Origin: Monosporascus cannonballus | Lineage: Eukaryota > Ascomycota > Sordariomycetes > Xylariales | Assembly (NCBI GenBank): GCA_004154925.1 | Contig: QJNS01000007.1 | Location: forward strand, 372,001 to 436,000 | Reading direction: 5' to 3' | Length of the DNA stretch: 64,000 bases | Notes under the pieces: model-generated | What the model was told of the DNA's origin: nothing | Database searches by the model: none | The model's input: the letters and a program-made list of their open reading frames with translations, nothing else | Made by a program: the position numbers and the translations under genes | Shown: positions 9,686 to 22,363 of the stretch, piece after piece | Layout: every line of letters starts with the position of its first letter | Numbering within the stretch: position 1 is the first letter of the stretch

Positions 9686-12600
9686 ATGGAATCCGAAAAA
9701 GAAAAAGAAAAACTTCGTTTTATCTGCGAAAAAGTTTTTTAACGTCTAGATATTATAAATAAACGCATTTTTTAACTTAAGAAAAATAATAACGATTTTA
9801 CAATTTTCCTTTAAGCTACCCATAAGAAACCTAAGGAGAAAAAAAAGGACTCCTGAAACCGGAAAGCCTTTTCGAATTAACCAGATTATTTTATTAAATT
9901 TTATTAAGAAATTAAAAAAAATCTTTAAATATTTTAAATTAGAAATTTTTAATAAATTCTTAATTAAATTATACTTAGTTTTAATTTAATGCCGAATATA
10001 CTTTAGATATTTTCGTATTTAATTAATTATAATTTTTATCTAAATTAAATTTATTATCGGACGGCTTACCGAAAATACGGGTATTTGGTTTAAGCCCATT
10101 ATAAAGAAATACGATAATTTATTAATTAAAAACAGAACTCCGGAAATAATACGAATTTATAATAATTATAAATAATTTATATAAATATCAACGAAAATTT
10201 TCGGAATAATAAATAAAAAAACAAAAACATAAATCTATTAATTATATTAAAAAGGATTAATATTAAATTACGGCAGTATATTAATTGAATCCATTTTTAA
10301 GTTAAATTAAATATAAAACATTTTAATAATTAAGTGTTTTAACGGGTCCGAAAGTTTTTTTCTTTAATTTAATCGACTTAATTATTTGTGAAATTATATT
10401 GTTATAGCAATTAAAACTAACGATCGATAATACGTCTAACGGATTAAAGGTATTAAAGGAAAAAATAATAATAAGATTCGATATACGGTTAATATTAATG
10501 TTTTTTGATAAAATAATATTTCTTACGGTACGCAATTAAAATTTATGGAATTAAAAGTTATTTATAGAAAGGATTAGAATTAAACCAAATATTTTATTTA
10601 TAACAAAATAAGGCATAAAGTAACGTAATATAAGGTATTGAAAAAACCCGGATAAGATAATTAAAAACCCGTATCTGAAGGATAATTTAAAGAAAATCCA
10701 AAAAACGGAGGTAAATTTATTAATATAATTCAGGTTAAAGATATATCAGATCCCCTATGGCGAAAGATTTAACAAAGAATAAGAAAAACAAGGAAATTAA
10801 TTTAATAAATATTACCAACACAACAAAAATATTATAAGGATAATTACCCGAATACCCAGATTAAACAAAACAAATCTGTTTCGGAACCCTTAATCGGTAC
10901 GGCAAAATATATGCCATATATTGTCGACAACGAGAATATGCGAAGTACGATAAATAAAATAATATAATTACGGACGAATTATTCGTATATATTATAAAGG
11001 GTTTAACTTTCCAAACCGTTTAAGAGATAATAAAAATAATAAATAAAATTATCGATATTTTCGATTTATAAACCTAACAAATATTAAATAATTGGCTGAA
11101 AAGAAAAGCTGGCCCAAAAAAAAGTAATATGCGTAAAGAAACCCTTTTAATTGTTATGGATAATATACTTACCAAACAGAAAAAGAATTGATCCAGTATA
11201 TAATACAAAAATACTGGTAAAAACTATTATAAATTTTTTGGAAAATTAAAGGTTATTGTAAATTCTTACGAAAATGAATTAATAAAGGAAAAATATATTA
11301 ATATATAAACGAACTTTGGAACGATAATTAATATAACGTATGATGGAATATAATCAAAATCATAAGAAAAACATTTACATAATAAAGACAAAAATATTAA
11401 TAAATTTAAAAATAATTAATATATTTCGAAAACTTAATACACCGATAATAACGATAAATATAATAACTTAACGAAAGAAATATAAAAACATAAATAAGGC
11501 TCGATATACTCGAATAAAAATTAAAAATGAATTACTTATAAAAAAGCCGCAAAATAACGAAACTTAGAAAAATTAAAAATAAATTCTTAAAAAAGATTTT
11601 AAACGTAATAATAAAAGCCGTTAATAATCTTATTACTTAGCATATATAATTTAAAACGTATTGGTATACCGTAATAATGAATTATAGAACGTAAGATAAG
11701 AATTACATTACACAAGATATAATTCATAAATTTAAAGTATTCTAGAAATATAAATTAAAACCTTATATAGCGATAAATGTCGAAAATTAGGAATTCGCTT
11801 ATAATAACAGGAAGATTATACGCCAAATTAATTATTTTAAGATTTCTTTCCAAGGACGATACCAAAGAATTAATTTCGACATTATTCCGCTTTAGAAATA
11901 CGATATAATCTCAGGATTATTATGGATATGCCAGTATGGAATCTTAATTAAGAGAAATATTAGCTTGGTAAGGTTTACTTTATACCTTATTAACAAATAA
12001 AAAAAATTAAAATTTTAATATTCGATCGGAAGTAACGACCAAAATAAATATAAGAACATAATAAAAGCCTTATTCCTTGAAAAGATAAATTACAACAAAA
12101 ACAAATAGGTATTAGAAAAATATACGTCGTATTATTATTATTATCAAAGCGAAATTAAATAAACTAAATAACGATTTAAAATAATAATTCCAAAAATCAA
12201 ACAATTTATTTGATATGTTATTATAATACTATAAATATAAAAAACTTTTTAAAAAAACTTAATACAAAATTATTAAAATATAACGAATAAAATTATAAAA
12301 TAATTTTGAAAAAAAGATCTTTGACAAATTTTTACCTTATTCATAACTTTAATAAAAATATATTACATATTTTTAGAAAATACTTGGAAAATCGATTACA
12401 AAAAAATATATTTAACTCACGAAATTATTATCCTATGACCGGATATTTTTTGTACCTAAAAGAAATACAAAATCACGACATAAGTTTAATAATTAATAAT
12501 TAAATAATATTATTATCAAAAATCGAACAATATTACTTTTAATTACAAAAATAAAAAACTAACTTTACGGAACTTAATGATTTATAATATTGAATCTTAA

Positions 12601-15010
12601 AAATAAATATAACTTTATTAGGATTAAAAAAGAATAAAATAAAAAATAACTTATAAAACAAAATACAGACTATGTAAGTACTTGGTTATATTAATAAAAT
12701 TTTTAAATTTATCAGTAACCTTTTGACAGATATTTAATTATATATTACGAAATTACGTTAATATTTTTGTAATTTGTTATTTTAATAATATTCTTATTTT
12801 CTCAAAAACGGAAAAAGCATATGCAAAATACGTTTTTAAACTTTTTTAAATTTTAAAAAACGTAAAGCTACCTATTAACGCAAAACAAAATTAATTTTAC
12901 CCGCAAAAAATAAAATATTTAGGACATATTATTACCTTAGAAGATATGAGGATAAACTTTAAAAAAATCGTTATAATCACAAAATAACAAACGCCAATAA
13001 CGGTTAAGAAAATATAGGTATTTTTTAGATTTACCAATTACTACAAAAGGTTTATTCAAAATTTTAACAAAATAGCCATACCCCTAACGAATGTTTCGAA
13101 AAGAAATTCAAATAAATACCAAATACGGAAAAAGCGTTTCAAAATATTAAAAATGCAATTATTAACGAATTAATATTAATTATATACAATATAAACTACC
13201 TCGTTAAATTAAAACCCGATATTTCGGATTACGTATTAAACGTAATAATCGCATAGCTAAATAATTAAAATAAGTTATATTTTATTTTATTTTCTCTATA
13301 CAAATAAAAATAACTAAACTTAATTACGGCATTCCAAACCCAAGGTTTGTGGCTATTTTTATGGCATTCCGAAATCTTTAGTATTTTCTAAAAGAAAAAT
13401 TAAACCAAATTAAGGTTAATAGGGATTATCTAAATCTTACCCTTTTTATAACGACCCAAAAACTTATTCAATGATAACTTCGTTATTCCAAAAATTTGAC
13501 GAATTTCGAGTTCATTATTATCCGTAGAAAAAGCTTAAAAAATAGCAAAGCAAACGACTTATACAAACGACTAAATCTTAAACCTTAAAAGAATTGGTAA
13601 AAATTAGCTATATAATTTTTAATCCTGTTATAAAAAACATTTACGCTTACGATAAATTATAATAATTCGGATAATACTTTTTGATATATGTTAGAAAGTC
13701 CAGCAATATAACGATAATTTCTTAGAAAATTAGAAAATAAAATAAAATGTAAGTTTTTAAAAAATACCAAAAAGATTTAATACAAAACATATATGAATAT
13801 TAATTATACAGATATCCAAAAATCTACAAAACCTTAAAACGGTTTTAACGTATATATTTCTTTCTTAGAATAAAATTACCGGTAAAAAAAATTATACAGG
13901 TATACGATATTTACGTCAAAACGGAAATTCGACTACAGAAGCCATACGAAAAATTATAATTATTATTAATCGTAAAACAAATATAACATTTAATTATATT
14001 TAAGTTTATTAGCCAATTCTTTATGTTAAAAAATCTAATTATAAAAATATATTACAATAACATTTCCGTAATCGTCGATCGATTTATAAGAGGTTCTTGT
14101 TTTTTACTATATTATAAGGATATAAACGCCGAATAAATAACAAACATTTTTTCCGATATAGTTTTAACACATACGGATTATTAATAAAAATTATCTTAAA
14201 TAATTGATTAATATTTATATTTAAATTTTAACAAAATTTAATAACAGAAATCGGTTTATATTACAAATTATATAGCATATTTAAAGCTTAATTAAACAAA
14301 TAAATAAAACGAATGAACTAAATTTTAAGATTTTATTTATAATATTATATTAATTATGAACAAAATAATGAAGTTAAAAAAGTACTAATCGCAGAAGTAA
14401 CGTATAACACCAATTATTATAAAAACATTAAAATAATACTTACGAACGCAAGTTTTGGCTTTTTTCAAAAAGCTTATAAAGAAATACGAAATGACGGTCT
14501 AATTAATATTAAAATAATCCTTACGTTAGAACAAATACGATAGCGGTACCAACAAAATTAAAATAAAACTAAAATTTGTACGAAATCAAATAAATAAATA
14601 CAATAATTAAAAGAAATTAAAAGGAACAATAATTTTCTTAATTATCTAAAATATCCAAATAAAACGATTTAATAAAAAAATTAATTTCAAATATATTGGC
14701 GCATACCGTATCGCCCAACAAATCTTAAAAAATAATTACAAATTAAAATTTCCACCAAAGGTTAAACTGTGTCGTATTTTTCACGTTTCTTTATTCGAAT
14801 TAACAGTAAATACAATCAAAATGAATATAGTATAAAACGATATAAAAATAAAAGACGAATAAGTATATAAAATGGAAAGAATATTCGACATACAAAAATA
14901 AAACGGACTTATCCAGTACCTAATTAAGTAAAAAAATACCCGGATTCCGAAAATACCTGAAAGCTTGTTAAGAATCTTATTAGTGCCCAACGCCTATTAA
15001 AAAACCTTAA
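9686..15010 (+). pseudogene. E3 gag-pol, RIP-degraded
   Basis: The gag start is ATG 9686 (MESEKEKEK), conserved in position in other copies. A CCHC nucleocapsid knuckle is visible at 10590-10631 with the spacing x2-x4-x4; all three cysteines have become Tyr codons while His (10614) remains. RT motif YFNNILIF at 12778-12801 is YLDDILIF with both catalytic Asp turned to Asn. Integrase VIVDRF at 14068-14085 is followed by YYKDINAE. The frame is broken by very many TAA/TAG. Domain order gag, RT, integrase identifies the Ty3/gypsy superfamily. Since the element looks recombinant, the 5' and 3' parts may come from different parents. Confidence 0.85.
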
Positions 15011-15573
15011 CTAGTAATGGCGAAATTAACGAAATCAAAAATCTCCTAATTAATAAACGACCAATCGGTAGATTCAAAGTTCGACCAATCGAGAAAAGGC
15101 GCGGCCTTTGCCAATATAACCTTGGTAACCTCCAGTTCGGCCTATTTTTCTTAACGCTCTAAATTTTCCAATTCCTCCAGATTATCGATATCACGAAATA
15201 CAAATTTTATTATTTTATTATACTATATTCTTTTTTATTTACGCAAACGGCGCAAACGAACATTAATCTAGTTAACCTCCTTTTCGGCGGCCTTTAATTC
15301 CAGCTTAAGTTTTCGGTGTTAAGCAATAATACGTTATAGCTGTTTTAGGCTTAAACCTCGTACGTCATAATTAAACTAATTATTTTTAATACAGGACGAA
15401 TAACAAAAAAGGTTTTCTTCCGATAATTTACATTCTAATTTCGTTTGCTTATAATAAGAGCAAAACGTTATTTCGGTAGGTTTAATAAAAAATATTACAG
15501 ACATTAAAGAATTACGTTAAACAGTTGTTGCTCTGAAAGAAGGTTTAAATCATTTTTTAATACGACTCGTTAT
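15010..15573 (-). pseudogene. E3 antisense zinc-cluster gene
   Basis: Minus-strand frame from a RIPped start (ATA, complement 15571-15573) down to about 15010. Complement 15367-15462 reads C-x2-[Tyr]-x6-C-x9-[Tyr]-x2-C-x7-[Tyr], a slightly longer spacing than E1/E2 but still within the Zn2Cys6 range. Intervening residues (KLECKLSEEN) match the E7 copy closely (KLECKLSEDN), so E3's 3' part and E7 share this subtype. A conserved downstream block reads FVFRDIDNLEELENLE, probably helical. Several stops; not functional. Confidence 0.68.
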
Positions 15574-15703
15574 AATAAATTAAATACTTACGGATAAAAT
15601 GTTCGAAACGAATGTCCTGAAAAAGGAAAAATCATATTAAAGCCTGACGTCCTTAACAAAGCCCGAAATAATTAAAGTAAGTAAAGTACTAGGGAAAGGG
15701 CTA

Positions 15704-16019
15704 TGTAACGAAAATTAAAATTATTAACATTTTCCAAAATTTACGAAAATCAGAACTAATAAGATTTTACGAAAATATAATAATCTAGCGATTAAGGAAT
15801 AACCAAAACCCAATATAATACGCTTATTATTTCAATAATCTAAATGGCTTTAGCTTACAACATTTACCAATACCAATCGCTTGTAATACAACTTCTGCAC
15901 CTTTGATATTAAGAGACGTAACTAAGTTACCTTATTACTACAAAGGCTCACGATACTTCTGCCAACATAAACCTCTACGACTAAGGTTTAATAGTTGATT
16001 AAACCTCCTAGCCGTCACA
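15704..16019 (+). repeat. E3 3' LTR (316 bp, R-U5 type 2)
   Basis: Follows a purine tract (AGGGAAAGGG) and ends CCTAGCCGTCACA. The start is least certain (TGTAACGAAAATT at 15704). U3 contains ACGAAAATATAATAATC, then TAGC, which matches the U3 of E7 (ACGARATTRCAATAATCYAGC) after allowing RIP transitions, although the R-U5 half here is type 2 and E7's is type 1. Confidence 0.8.
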
Positions 16020-19000
16020 ATACTTTTTTATAAATTTTTGAAATAAAAATGATATTGGCGTTTGTTAATATTATTTTAATTTTTTTATAGTATTTAATTT
16101 TATAAGTTAATTATGCCATCAATAATTTGTTAACTTGATTATTTTATTCGTAATTAATAATAAATCGAACGTAAATTTGGAAAATTGAATTCTGTCCTTT
16201 TATTTATTTATTTATTTATAATTTATAGATGTTAAATCATATTTAATTTAAACCGATTTTTGTTATTAGGCTTCGTTAAAACTTAAATGTAAATGTCGAT
16301 CTTTTATTTAAAATCATTCTTATTAATTATCCGTATATATTAAAAATATGTTTGAAAGAAATATATTCCATTTATTTGGTATTTATATTTTCGTAATAAA
16401 ATAAAAAATACGAAAATAGTATAAATCGACCGACGATTGCGAAAATACTATCGTAATATATACATATAACTAGATTTATTAATATAAAATATTTAATAAT
16501 AAAATCCAATATAATTAAATATTATAATTGTTTTACGATTAATAATAGTTATAATTTTTCGTATGTCTTATGTCGTCAAGTTTTCGTTTAGGCCTAAATA
16601 TCGTATTACCGCATAATTTTCTGTATTATTAATTTTATTCTAAAAAAAATACGTACGTCAAAGCCCTTCTGAGGTTTTGTAAATCTCTAGATATCCGTAT
16701 AACTGATATTTGTATATATTTCGTATTAAATCTTTTTAATAATTTTTTAAAATTTATATCTTATCCGTTTTTTAGTTTTTTGGGAAACCGTGGTTATACT
16801 ATTAAATATTCTAGAATGTATTGAAAGGTACTCCCCGAATTATCGCAATTTATTACGGACGTAAATATACTTTTATAATAATATCCAAAATTATATAACT
16901 AATTTTAACTAATTTCTTTCCACATTTTGTCGCTTACTTAAGGTATCTGCTTTGCCATTTTTTAAGCTTTTTAATGGATAATAAAGAAGTCGAAGTTCGC
17001 CAATTTTTCCGCGTAACAAAGTTATCGTCCGGTAAATTTCCTGGTTGTAATAAAACAAATAAAATTTTGATAATCCGTATAAACCTTAATTTGATATAAA
17101 TTTCCTTTTAAAAAATGCTTAAAAGCTCGAAATGGCATAACAATAATCATATATTCCATATCTGGAATACCGTAATTAAAATTGATTCCTTTTACTTTGT
17201 ATAAAAAACAAAATAAGGTATAAATTATTTTAATTATTTCGTTATTGACTTACTATATTTAATATATAATACGAAATATCGGTTTTTAACTTAATAAGAC
17301 GGTTTAAATCGGATATAATTAACATTAGTTCGCTAATAATCGTAACTTTAATATCTTGAAATATTTCTTCCGTTTTGAATATTTATTTAAATATTTTCTT
17401 TCGCAAATTTCGTTAAAGGTACAATTATTTTATTAAATTTTCAAATAAATTCCTTGTAATAATTAACCAATTCAAAGAATATTTATATTTCCTTAACCGT
17501 AGCTAACCTTTACCATTTTATAATTATAATAATTTTTTGGGGTTTATTTTAATATGTCCCAGGGTAATAATATGTTCCAGATATTCCATTTTTATATGTA
17601 AAACTAATTATTTTTTACGTTAATAAATAATCTTACGTTCTGTAAAATTTAAAGAACTTTTTAATCGTATCCTACATATGCTTTTTCCGTTTCTAAAGAA
17701 ATAAAAATGTCATAAAAATAATATACGATAAAAATATCGAAATATTTTCGTAATACATAATTAACCATTCGTTAAAAAATTGCTGGTACGTTCGTAGGTC
17801 GTATTAATATAACCAAATATTCAAATAATCTATACTTCGTTTTTAAAGCTATTTTCCATTAGTATCCTTCTTTAATTCTGATAAATTTATATTTATTTTT
17901 AAGGTCTAATACTTTAAACAATTTGGCTCCATAAAGGCGGTTTTGTATTTTTGTAATCCAAGGTAATAATGTTAGATTTTTTGATAATAATATTATTAAA
18001 TTATTAATAATTAATTATACATCGCAATTTTGCAGATTTCTTTAGTACAAAAAGTGTCGGGTATCCTATTAGTAACATCGAAAATCGAATTTATCCTTTT
18101 TGTAACCGATTTTGTAGATAGTTTTTGAAAATACGTAATTCGTTTCCGAGAAAATTATAGATAAGGTAAAATTTCATCGAAAATCCTTTTTTAAAAACTA
18201 TCTCATAATCTTATTTCTTATATTTTAATAATTTCGTATTAAGCTTTTTTCTCAAAAACTGCTTATATCTCTAATATTTTAATAATATATTAGTCAAATT
18301 CTCTAACTTTTAAGGCTATTATTGTCAGTCTTTATTTAGTTACTTTAATTTCGTTTTAATAATAATAACAATACGTCGTATTTTTCCTTAATACCTATTT
18401 TCTTCTTATATTTTATCCCTTTAAAGATCAAAGTTTTTATCGTATCCTCGTACCTATATTTATCGTTATTTTTAATCCAATATTAAAATCTTATTTCTCG
18501 TTTTTTATCTGTTAATAAGGTATAAAATAAATTTCACCTACTCTATCCCTGTATTAATTAAGATTTCGTATTAACGTATTTATAATAATCTTAAAATCAT
18601 ATCGTACTTTCTAAATAAAACGATATTGAAATTAATTATTTAATATTGTTCTTTAATAAATATATCGGAATAATTAATTTCGCGTACAATTTTCCTGTTA
18701 TCGTAAGGGAATTCCTAATTTTGGGCATTCGTCGTTATGTAAAATTCAAATTTATGTCTCCATAATAATTTAAATTGATTACCCATATCTGGTGTAATAT
18801 AATATCCGCCCAAAATCCCGTAATCTACCATTACGATATACCAATACGTTCCGATTGGTATGTCCAAAGTAATAAACATAAATTTATTTCCTTATTAGGT
18901 AAATTATTTTTTTACTATTTACTATTATATTCCATTATGTATCGTTTTCCTTATCCTTCCAGAAATCCGCTTATAAATTAACGTATTTTTTCTTTCATAA

Positions 19001-20980
19001 TCTTTTTTTCGTAAAAGTCTATAATAAATATTAAATAAAAATAAAAATCTATAAATATTCCTTAGTAATAATATTTTATTATAAGTTAAATTAACCCTGT
19101 TCCGTGTAATAATTATATTATTAATAATAACAAAAAGGGCTCTTCTACGGGCATTACATTTTTTTCGGGCCAGGTTTTATTTCGGCCAATTATTAAATAT
19201 TTTCTAGGGTTATAAATCAAAAATATTAATATTATTATTTATTATTTTTATTATTTCCGGTACGGTTTGGAATTTCAAATCCATTATAATATATACGAAT
19301 AATTCGGCCGTAAATATATTATTTCTATTTATCGTAATCGGCATATTCGCGTCGTCGATAACATACAGCGTATATTCTGCCATATTAACTAAGAATTCCG
19401 GGATAAACTTCTTTTATTCAGTTCTGGTATTCGCGTAATTATTTTTATAAGGTTTTTTATTATGTTCGTAAAATTTACTGAGCCAGTATTTTAGTTTCAC
19501 GTATTACTTATTGGACATTTTGTTATAAAACGCATAATATATACTTAAATAGAATTATATTAAACATTTTCCTCTTATTTTGTTAATTTTATTCGGAATA
19601 TCCCTTAAATATAAGTTTTTAATTTTCTTAACGAGAATTTTTAAATCCCTTATATCATACTGCCTTATGCCTCATCCTGTTATAATTAAAGCATTTAGTC
19701 TGGCTTCAGTTTTTCCTATAAATAATTCCTAGTTTCAAAAATCCTAATTTTATACTGTAAAAAGTGTTATTACGTTAAAAAACGTTAATATTAGCCATAT
19801 GTCGGGGTTTTTTATCATTCTTTCCTTTGGTGCCTCTAGTACGCTAGGCGTATTATCGATTGTCGATCTTAATTGCCATAACGATATAATCCGATAAATA
19901 ATTAGGCCGATTAAGCTTAAAAAGCTTTTTCAGTATTTCTTTTTTCAAGCCGTCGAAAAACTTAGCTATTAATACTTTTTGTCCTTAATTTAACTTAAAT
20001 ACTACCTAAACTAACGCATAGCCATAACTAAATACTAATCCTTTGTATCATAATTATTAATTTTGCATTTCCGCTTTTAATTTTTCGTTTATTATTCGGA
20101 AACCTTTTATAAACATTTATTTAAACTGTTTATAATCGTTATAAATTCGCATTATTTCTGGGTTTCCTTTTTCGACTAATAAAATAAAGTATTTTTTATA
20201 ACGGGCTGAAATCAAATAACCGTATTTCTGATAAGTTATCGAATTACGAACTTAATTCGTATAATAGGCGTAATAAATCGAATAAGATAATATCCGAAAT
20301 ATATTCGGTATTAGATTAAAAACAGTTATAACTTAGTCGAGATTCCGTCGAAAAGCTCTGCTTTGGGAGATTTAAGGACCTTTCCTGGTTCCTTGGTAAT
20401 ATTTAGCTGGATAATTTAGTTTGTTCGAAAAGGCTTCCCGGTCTCGGAAGCTTTTCCTTTTTTCTTAAACTTTTTATAGACGGCTTAAAAGGACGTCGTA
20501 AGGTTATTATTGTTATAACCTAACGAGCCACGGTTTCCAGAAACAATCTGCTATAACTCAACCATAAGCGTGCGGTAAGGTAAATTACGTAATAAATTAC
20601 CAACTTATTGGTAATAAACTAATAAACTAAATCATTAACTTATTGATAATAACTTCATGAAATAAATCAAGATATATACGCTTATTATTTCCATAATTCA
20701 AATAAGTTTAGCTTGCAATAACAATTCGTCACCCAAGGCACCCTTAATATTATGAAACGTAACACGATTACTATATCAATGGCTCAGAATCCTGCAATAC
20801 TTTTGCTAATATAAACCCATACGACTAAGGTTTAATAGTTGGTTAACCTCCTTAGCCGTCACAATTATTATCTTTCTGAAGCTAAAAAATGCTTTCATTT
20901 ATAGCATTAAAGCTTCGGAAAACTTTTCCCCAAAAAAAAACAAAGTTGTTTTTTTTTTGGATTTTATTCCAATATCCAGG
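16020..20980 (-). pseudogene. E4 gag-pol fragment, RIP-degraded
   Basis: Minus-strand remnant recognisable by alignment by eye with E2, E6 and E7. The RT motif region lies near 17690-17720 on the complement (YFYDIFI from YLDDILI). The gag N-terminal region near 20930-20980 has the same Lys/Glu-coding purine run but a RIPped start codon. The gag is split by the 353-bp solo LTR at 20511-20863. No open frame of useful length remains. Confidence 0.8.
20511..20863 (+). repeat. S1, solo LTR in E4 gag (353 bp)
   Basis: Begins TGTTATAACC, ends TTAGCCGTCACA, and is flanked on both sides by ATTAT (20506-20510 / 20864-20868). Complete LTR ends plus a target duplication with no internal region mark a solo LTR left by LTR-LTR recombination. 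U3 has the AATAAGCC-like module and the palindrome GTTTCCAGAAAC (20533-20544), as in E9. It is less RIPped than its host sequence. Confidence 0.92.
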
Positions 20981-21086
20981 CTATCAGGGACCTTGTAAGT
21001 AAGCTATTCGAACTGCTTATTAGTAAATATAATGTCGGCGATATTGCTCAAAATCTAATATTACTACTAAATAAGCACTTATATTA

Positions 21087-21456
21087 TATAACGGCTTAAA
21101 GATTTAACCAATTCTTAAACCTTAATCGTATATATTTATATTAGTCGAAATATCGTAAGTAGTTAAATAATAAATATAATAACGTATTACGTTTCGTAAT
21201 ACTAAAAACACCTTAAGTAACTAATTATTATTATCAGCTAATTATATCTAGGTTTTGTAATAATAAGCGTATATATATTTTCTTTTGGCTTAATTACTTA
21301 CAATTCCGGAACTAGTAGTGATTATGATCGTTTGGGATCACATTTAATCACTGATGATCACTGGCTTGGCAGTGATTACCGTTACGTAACCCGGAAATGG
21401 TCCGTGTAATCCTGGTCTGACCGTTTCTTAAGGCCAAAGCTTGTTGTGTCGTAACA
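21087..21456 (-). repeat. E4 5' LTR (370 bp, GATCACT module)
   Basis: Begins TATAACGGC (RIPped) and ends GTCGTAACA. In the middle it has a module not seen in the other LTRs, with repeated AGTGATTA, TGATCACT and GTGATTAC words in both orientations between about 21310 and 21385. This half is little mutated while the left, inner edge is RIPped. Confidence 0.87.
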
Positions 21457-21713
21457 AAAAGCTCAAAGGGCTTAACGGGCTCAAGAGTTTGAACCGCTTT
21501 AGTACCTTAAGCCAGAATAAGGATATACATCTTCATTATTTCCATAATTTAAATATTGTTAGGTTGTAATGAAATATCGTGACTAACGATATTTTTGGTA
21601 TTACGAAACGTAATACGTTATTTTATTTATTAATTAAAAATTTACAGTATTTTTATTTATATATATTCGTACTATTAAGGTTTATTAATTAATTATATCC
21701 TTTAGCCGTTATA
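21457..21713 (+). repeat. E5 5' LTR, 3' part only (257 bp)
   Basis: Ends TTAGCCGTTATA (RIPped GCCGTCACA) and has the type-1 TTTTGGTATTACGAAACG block. Its beginning is replaced by E4's LTR at 21456. U3 remnant contains GGCTCAAGAG-like and AAGGGCTTAACGGGCTC text unlike other modules here. It leads into E5 gag. Confidence 0.8.
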
Positions 21714-21833
21714 CGTTATAAGTTTTTGTTTTAATAGTACTATTAGATTTTGAGCAATATCGCCGACATTATATCCATTCGCAAATAACCTGAATAACCC
21801 ATTTACCAGGTTTTTGATAACCCGGATACCGGA

Positions 21834-21961
21834 ATGGAATCCGAAAAAGAAAAAAAAGTAACTTCCCCTTTTTCGTAAAGAAATTTTCCAACGCCTGGAT
21901 GTTATAAATAAACGCATCCTTTAGGTTAAGAAAGACAATAATAACTTTACGGCGTCCTTTT
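21834..21961 (+). pseudogene. E5 gag, N-terminal fragment
   Basis: Starts at ATG 21834 with MESEKEKK, the same gag start as E3 (9686) and E9 (42537). It is cut at 21961 by E6 and continues at 50878 after the duplicated CTTTT. The frame has stops. Confidence 0.78.
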
Positions 21962-22296
21962 TGTAATAGCTAGGGGGTTTAACCAACTATTAAACCTTAG
22001 TCGTACGGGTTTATGTTAGCAGGAGTATTGTGGAACTCTGTAGTAATAAGGTAACTTAGTTACGTCTTTTAATACTAAGGATGCAGAAGTCGTATTGCAA
22101 GAGATTAGTATTAATAAATGTTGCAAGCTGAAGTTGTCTAAACTTATGGAAATAAGAAGCGTATATATCTTTTCATGGATCTCGTTGGATCTCTTGGATC
22201 GCTCCGGATCCATATCACGTGGTTTCGACCCGTTTGGGTCCTGTTTCGGTCACCAAGTGACCTTTTCCGAAACTCACCCTCAGTTGCGATATAACA
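21962..22296 (-). repeat. E6 3' LTR (335 bp, GGATCC module)
   Basis: Begins TGTAATAGC (RIPped TGTGACGGC) and ends GATATAACA. Contains one GGATCC block, the palindrome GGTCACCAAGTGACC (22248-22262) and an E-box CACGTG (22216-22221). It is about 52 bp shorter than its partner at 50491-50877, which has one more GGATC block. Confidence 0.9.
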
Positions 22297-22363
22297 AAAT
22301 TTCCCCTTTCCTTAAATCTTGCCCTTATGATTTTTCTGGTAAATTTCTTCCTTGTTTATTACC

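Larger units (their letters stand above)
9195..16019 (+). mobile_element. E3, plus-strand Ty3/gypsy element with mismatched LTRs
   Basis: Full-length architecture with 5' LTR 9195-9566, about 6.1 kb internal and 3' LTR 15704-16019. The LTRs differ in length (372 versus 316 bp), U3 repeat module and R-U5 type, and the flanks (GGATA before, ATACT after) do not form a target duplication. The simplest reading is recombination between two related elements that deleted everything between, including the left half of E4 and the start of E5. Internally it is heavily RIPped. Confidence 0.8.
16020..21456 (-). mobile_element. E4, truncated minus-strand Ty3/gypsy element
   Basis: Retains the 5' LTR (21087-21456), gag and most of pol, but ends abruptly at 16020 in pol at a point equivalent to about 28168 in E7. 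The integrase C-terminus, antisense gene and 3' LTR are missing, removed with the E3 recombination. Solo LTR S1 interrupts its gag. The base pairs after its 5' LTR (AAAAG) should be half of its target duplication; the other half is not in the window. Its 5' LTR abuts a truncated LTR of E5, which it probably invaded. Confidence 0.82.

Noticed and set aside
9195..16019. E3 as an ordinary full-length insertion
   Set aside because: LTR types and lengths differ and the flanks do not match, so a single insertion event does not fit.
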